Part shown: one piece after another, positions 15,185-18,613 of the stretch
Numbering within the stretch: the stretch's first letter is position 1
Layout of the letters: every line of letters begins with the position of its first letter
NCBI GenBank assembly: GCA_002454415.1
Contig: DKIT01000140.1
Coordinates: 26,300-44,912 of the forward strand
From: Sphingobacterium sp. UBA6711
Lineage (GTDB): Bacteria > Bacteroidota > Bacteroidia > Sphingobacteriales > Sphingobacteriaceae
DNA: 18,613 nt
Direction of reading: 5' to 3'
Program-made: the position numbers and the translations under genes
Notes under the pieces: model-generated
Seen by the model: the letters and a program-made list of their open reading frames with translations, nothing else
Databases searched by the model: none
What the model was told of the DNA's origin: nothing

Positions 15185-16108
15185 ATGTTTCCTGAACAAA
15201 CATCCCATCCGTTTCAATCTTTGCTACGTTTGATCTTAATGGTCATCGGTTTTACCGTTCTTTCACAAATCATTGCCATCCTAGCCATCGCAGGTTATTA
15301 TTCGTTTACTGGACAAGCTTTTTCTTTAGCATCATTAATGAATGGATCAGCTAATGAAATGCGATTTATGTTGCTATTGAGCAGTTTAGGATCTTTCGTT
15401 GTGCCAGCTTATCTAATGAATACACGAGAGGGATATGGCATAACCTACTTTAAGTTGACAAAGCGACCAAGTGAAATACAATTTGGCTATATACTTTTAG
15501 CCATGCTTGCTTTTATGCCATTGATGGGACTGATAGGTCATTGGAACGAATCATTACAGTTGCCCGACAATATGCGCTCATTGCAAAGTTGGATGGAACG
15601 TAGTGAAAAAGAGTCTGCTGATTTGATCAAAGGCATTATTATGGAGTCGAGTATATCCGGCTTTTTGTTCAATATTGTTGTATTGGCTTTGATACCTGCG
15701 ATAGGTGAAGAATTGTTATTCCGAGGTGTTTTACAAAATATAATTGGAAGATGGTTCAGCAATCATCATGTAGTCATATGGCTCGTTGCTGTTGTCTTCA
15801 GTGCGATACACTTGCAATTTTTTGGTTTTGTTCCTCGCATGTTATTGGGGGCATTTTTTGGTTATCTTTATTTCTGGAGTAAGAATATCATATTACCCAT
15901 ATTTGGACACTTTGTCAATAATGCCGGAGCAACAATTATGGCTTTTTATTACGTCAGAGAAGGAAAGAACTATGATGAGCTCAATGCATTTGAGTTACAA
16001 TCTTGGTGGATATATCTTGTAGGCTTCATTTTTACTCTTATTTTTGTATTCTTATTTTATCGATCAACGCAAAAAGAAAACTATGGAGAACGATTGGAAA
16101 AAAATTAA
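15185..16108 (+). CDS. CPBP family intramembrane glutamic protease (CAAX/ABI type)
   Basis: A 307-residue polytopic membrane protein with about seven or eight hydrophobic segments, starting with one at about 14-38 and ending with one at about 275-298. The CPBP (Abi) core is complete: motif 1 EELLFRG with Glu175, Glu176 and Arg180, motif 2 with His209 in FSAIHLQFFGFVPRM, and motif 3 with His242 in FGHFVNN. These are the catalytic and metal/water-coordinating residues of the Rce1-like intramembrane proteases. Bacterial members act in protein processing, bacteriocin immunity or unknown roles; the substrate is not evident here. The gene is first in a run with DUF2007, cdsA and DUF2461, and its last 26 bases overlap the DUF2007 gene. 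Context suggests envelope or membrane-lipid homeostasis, which is inference. Confidence 0.92.
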   Translation: MFPEQTSHPFQSLLRLILMVIGFTVLSQIIAILAIAGYYSFTGQAFSLASLMNGSANEMRFMLLLSSLGSFVVPAYLMNTREGYGITYFKLTKRPSEIQFGYILLAMLAFMPLMGLIGHWNESLQLPDNMRSLQSWMERSEKESADLIKGIIMESSISGFLFNIVVLALIPAIGEELLFRGVLQNIIGRWFSNHHVVIWLVAVVFSAIHLQFFGFVPRMLLGAFFGYLYFWSKNIILPIFGHFVNNAGATIMAFYYVREGKNYDELNAFELQSWWIYLVGFIFTLIFVFLFYRSTQKENYGERLEKN

Positions 16109-16292
16109 AACATATACGAATGCTGTTCAAGCTGAGATTGTCAAGCAAATGTTGGAAGAGAATGGTATTCCTGCTGTTGTTTTGAATAAACAGGATTCGT
16201 CCTATTTGTTTGGAAAAATTGAACTCTATGTCAACGAAGCATCTATTGATGTGGCCGAAAGATTAATTGGGGAAGCGGAAGGAGAATTTTAA
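16083..16292 (+). CDS. DUF2007 putative signal-transducing protein
   Basis: A 69-residue protein beginning MENDWKKIKTYTNAVQAEIV, with the DUF2007 fold signature: an N-terminal strand, a helix AVQAEIVKQMLEENGIPAV, then the KIELYVNEASIDVAERLI half. The family resembles a small ferredoxin-like alpha/beta domain and is of unknown function. The ATG at 16083 is chosen over one at 16044 because the shorter product fits the family and the extra residues (MYSYFIDQRKKKT) are simply the CPBP coding region in another frame. It overlaps the CPBP gene by 26 bp and ends 3 bp before cdsA, so it is surely co-translated with both. Confidence 0.88.
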   Translation: MENDWKKIKTYTNAVQAEIVKQMLEENGIPAVVLNKQDSSYLFGKIELYVNEASIDVAERLIGEAEGEF

Positions 16293-16295
16293 GAG

Positions 16296-17096
16296 ATGAA
16301 AACAAGAGCAATAACGGGAGTAATCTTTGTGGCCGTCATGATAGCTGCCACTCTTTTGGGCGCTTATGTCTATTCCATTTTTTTTACACTGCTAAGTACA
16401 TGGTGTCTTTATGAATTCTATGGAATCGTTTCATCCGAGGAACGCGCCCCAAATAAAGGTCTTGGCATTACACTTGCGTTGGTGTTATTTGCATTGGGTT
16501 CTCTCATTTCAATGAATATAGTGGCAGAAAAGTTTTTAGTCCTTATTATTCCATTTGTGAGTGCGACCTATATTATTTCGCTTTTCCAGAAGCGAACTTT
16601 TCCTTTCAATGATATCGCCTATACTTTTTTGGGGATAGCCTATGTTACGTTGCCTTTTTTTCTGTTTTCTAAATTAGGCTTTATACAAGGGCATTTTAAC
16701 TATGTGCTTCCTTTAGGTTTCTTAATCTTATTGTGGACCAATGACACTGGTGCATATTTGGCTGGACGAAGTTTTGGAAAACGTAAATTGTTCGAACGAA
16801 TTTCACCAAAGAAAACATGGGAAGGTTTTTTTGGAGGTTTGATTTTGGCTATTGTCGTCGCTATAAATCTTGAAAAATATTTTGGATATCTCCCCTTGTG
16901 GCAATGGGTAAGCATTGCGGCGACTATCAGTATTGTGGGAACGTTGGGTGATTTGGTCGAGTCTATGCTAAAGCGGAGCTTGCATGTCAAGGATTCGGGA
17001 AATATTTTACCTGGGCATGGTGGTTTTCTGGATAGATTTGATGGCTTGTTACTGGCGGCACCGATGGTCTATGTCTTCTTAATTTTAATCAATTGA
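16296..17096 (+). CDS. cdsA: Phosphatidate cytidylyltransferase (CDP-diacylglycerol synthase)
   Basis: A 266-residue membrane enzyme that makes CDP-diacylglycerol from CTP and phosphatidic acid, the branch point for phosphatidylethanolamine and anionic phospholipids. Several hydrophobic segments cover most of the chain (first at about 5-35). The complete CDS signature lies at residues 223-249: Ser223, Lys226-Arg227, Lys232-Asp233, then PGHGGFLDRFD with Asp246, Arg247 and Asp249, all matching the family pattern. The upstream LWTNDTGAYLAGRSFGKRKL segment (about 147-167) and SPKKTWEGFFGG (about 170-181) are also typical. Length is normal. The gene starts 3 bp after DUF2007 and 7 bp precede the next gene, indicating one operon. 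Confidence 0.97.
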   Translation: MKTRAITGVIFVAVMIAATLLGAYVYSIFFTLLSTWCLYEFYGIVSSEERAPNKGLGITLALVLFALGSLISMNIVAEKFLVLIIPFVSATYIISLFQKRTFPFNDIAYTFLGIAYVTLPFFLFSKLGFIQGHFNYVLPLGFLILLWTNDTGAYLAGRSFGKRKLFERISPKKTWEGFFGGLILAIVVAINLEKYFGYLPLWQWVSIAATISIVGTLGDLVESMLKRSLHVKDSGNILPGHGGFLDRFDGLLLAAPMVYVFLILIN

Positions 17097-17103
17097 TCGT
17101 ATT

Positions 17104-17775
17104 ATGAGTCACATTCAAAAATCCACTTTTGATTTTTTAACAGCATTGAAAGCAAATAATTCAAGGGAATGGTTTGCTGATAATAGAGCACAATATGAAG
17201 ATGCACTGGCGGATGTGAGAAGTTTTCTGACGGATTTGATCGCGGCTTTGAGTGAGTTTGATCCTAAAATAAATACATCGATACAAGCCAGTAAATGTTT
17301 GTTTCGTATATACCGGGATACGCGGTTTTCAAAAGACAAAACTCCTTATAAAAGTTGGTTTGGTGCAGGAATATCAGTTGATGGGAGAAAGTTGCAAGGA
17401 CCTGAATATTATATTCATATAGGTGCAGAAAATTCCTTTATTGCATGTGGCTATTGGCGGCCTGAAAAGCAACATTTGGAAGCAATAAGACAAGAAATCG
17501 ATTACAGCGGGGATAGACTAGATAAAATTTTGAAAACTGTATTAGCGGAGAAAAAGATTACCCTGTTCAAAGAAGATCTGTTGAAGCGCGCACCTGCGGG
17601 TTATGGTGAGGACAATCCATTTATTGACTACATCAAGTTGAAAAGCTTTGTATTAGATCAATCTTTGACTATAAAAGATTTATCGGCTAAGAATGCACTG
17701 GATAATATCGTAACTTCCTATAAAAGTATGCTTCCTTTTAAAGAATTTTTACAAGAAGCCATCGATACTGAGTAG
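17104..17775 (+). CDS. DUF2461 domain protein
   Basis: A 223-residue soluble protein of the DUF2461 (TIGR02453) family. The family start is clear: FDFLTALKANNSREWFADNRAQYEDAL (residues about 8-34). The central RIYRDTRFSKDKTPYKSWFGAGIS (about 69-92) and YYIHIGAENSFIACGYWRPE (about 101-120) blocks are its other conserved regions. Function is unknown in this family. It is the last gene of the CPBP-DUF2007-cdsA run, and its stop codon is one base from the stop of convergent anmK. Confidence 0.93.
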   Translation: MSHIQKSTFDFLTALKANNSREWFADNRAQYEDALADVRSFLTDLIAALSEFDPKINTSIQASKCLFRIYRDTRFSKDKTPYKSWFGAGISVDGRKLQGPEYYIHIGAENSFIACGYWRPEKQHLEAIRQEIDYSGDRLDKILKTVLAEKKITLFKEDLLKRAPAGYGEDNPFIDYIKLKSFVLDQSLTIKDLSAKNALDNIVTSYKSMLPFKEFLQEAIDTE

Positions 17776-17797
17776 CTTATTCCGGTAAGCTGATTTT
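17774..17797. terminator. Possible hairpin terminator spanning two convergent stop codons
   Basis: AGCTTA (17774-17779) pairs with TAAGCT (17786-17791). With an inner U-G pair the plus-strand RNA forms a 7-bp stem closed by a UCCG tetraloop (UNCG type). GATTTT follows on the plus side. The inverted repeat includes the last two bases of the DUF2461 stop and the complete anmK stop. The T tract is weak and there is none on the minus side. Confidence 0.35.
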
Positions 17798-18613
17798 GCC
17801 CATACATACAGCAGGAGAGTCTTTGATTTGACTAACATTTGACTTGTTCCCGGCCAAGGTTTCATTTGCCAATAAGGCAAAGAGAACTGCTTCTTTGGCA
17901 TCTGGATCTATACCCAATGTTGCAAAACTTTCAACTTTGTGTTTAGGTAAACTTGATTTGATATATTCGAACAACAGCGGATTATGAAGACCGCCTCCAC
18001 TGATGTATACTGCAACATCAGACAGTCCCTCCGACTCGCTAAGGATACCATTGATCATCGCTTGGGCAGCAAAACGATTGAGCGTTGCCATCACATCTTC
18101 ATGTGGAATATGTGCTGTTTTTGAACAATCCTGTGCCCTTTCGAGGTAAGCTAAATTGAAGAGCTCAGGTCCAGTGGTTTTTGGAAAGTGTAGCATTAAA
18201 AATTCCTCCGTTAGAAGCTGCCGTAATAAAAGATCATTTACGCGGCCCATTTTTGCTATATGGGCATCCCTATCCATCTCCCGATCGAAGTATTTCTTCA
18301 TATATTGGTTCATCATTGTATTGCCCGGGCCGAGATCCGTTGCATAGGCTTTTAGTTTCGTTTTATGGCTTGGGATAAATGTGAAATTGGAGATTCCACC
18401 AATATTTACTAAGAAGCGGTTTTCTGTTGGATGCGAAAAAAGTAGGTAATCACCATAGGCGGCCAAAGGAGCTCCCTCCCCTCCTGCAGCAATATGTTTT
18501 TGCCTAAAATCAGAGATGGTAATAATAGATGTATGTACAGCGATGTGATCTCCATCACCAATTTGTAGCGTACTATTGGGCCAATTGGGATCCTTTGTTA
18601 AGGATTGGGGAGC
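17777..18613 (-). CDS. anmK: Anhydro-N-acetylmuramic acid kinase AnmK (5' end outside window)
   Basis: The C-terminal 278 residues of AnmK, which opens and phosphorylates 1,6-anhydro-N-acetylmuramic acid to MurNAc-6-phosphate in peptidoglycan recycling. The frame is open to the window edge, so the TTG at 18466 is internal. Near the edge it reads LQIGDGDHIAVHTSIITISD and then QKHIAAGGEGAPLAAYGDYL, the conserved central block of the family (AAGGxGAPL). NIGGISNFTFIP follows, then TDLGPGNTMM with the Asp expected to be the catalytic base (FDTGPxN in characterised AnmK). The ATP-binding SGGGLHNPLL lies near the C-terminus. The N-terminal MSGTSLDG phosphate-binding motif is beyond the window. The stop codon is one base from the DUF2461 stop. 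Confidence 0.95.
   Translation of the reverse strand, partial: APQSLTKDPNWPNSTLQIGDGDHIAVHTSIITISDFRQKHIAAGGEGAPLAAYGDYLLFSHPTENRFLVNIGGISNFTFIPSHKTKLKAYATDLGPGNTMMNQYMKKYFDREMDRDAHIAKMGRVNDLLLRQLLTEEFLMLHFPKTTGPELFNLAYLERAQDCSKTAHIPHEDVMATLNRFAAQAMINGILSESEGLSDVAVYISGGGLHNPLLFEYIKSSLPKHKVESFATLGIDPDAKEAVLFALLANETLAGNKSNVSQIKDSPAVCMGKISLPE

Noticed and set aside
16044..16082. A longer N-terminus for the DUF2007 protein
   Set aside because: The extra 13 residues are the out-of-frame CPBP sequence and do not fit the family start; the ATG at 16083 does.

Overview
The window looks like a chromosomal housekeeping segment from a Bacteroidota member, probably of the Sphingobacteriaceae (Sphingobacterium/Pedobacter-like). 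The reasons are AT-rich DNA, near absence of functional Shine-Dalgarno sequences, several matches to the Bacteroidota -7 promoter element TAnnTTTG, and lineage-typical proteins: a TGGPKD-type Big_5 lipoprotein, a secreted tricorn-like S41 peptidase, and a DUF2007/CPBP/CdsA cluster. The genus is inference. I see no tRNA, rRNA, CRISPR array, prophage, transposon or insertion sequence.

Left part (1-7308). The 3' end of nadB (NAD synthesis) is followed 5 bp later by a gamma-carbonic-anhydrase-fold gene, both on the plus strand. They converge with a minus-strand block that reads, in order of transcription, apaG, a 355-bp gap, an Uup-like ABC-F ATPase, mnmG (tRNA wobble-uridine modification) and a large Big_5 surface lipoprotein. 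The 92-bp gap between the ABC-F gene and mnmG holds the most notable feature: two near-perfect ParB-binding parS sites in opposite orientation, 53 bp apart centre to centre. One overlaps the putative mnmG promoter and the other lies in the putative leader. This suggests the locus is part of the centromere-like, origin-proximal region of the chromosome.

Middle part (7458-11527). A divergent gene encodes a short, diverged RsmI-family methyltransferase and ends at a weak terminator. Next comes a tight plus-strand cluster: an exported alpha/beta hydrolase, a small membrane protein, a Nif3/DUF34 metal protein overlapping it by 11 bp, and a coiled-coil zinc-ribbon protein whose start overlaps the Nif3 stop (TGATG). 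A strong intrinsic terminator closes this cluster.

Right part (11621-18613). A monocistronic secreted tricorn-like protease with its own terminator is followed by a compact plus-strand run: CPBP membrane protease, DUF2007 protein, cdsA (CDP-diacylglycerol synthase) and a DUF2461 protein. This run converges with anmK (peptidoglycan recycling; 5' end beyond the window), with only one base between the two stop codons and a small hairpin spanning both.

I did not find a clearly undescribed multi-gene system. The best leads are the parS pair at mnmG, the shortened RsmI paralogue, and the uncharacterised membrane protein wedged between the hydrolase and Nif3 genes.
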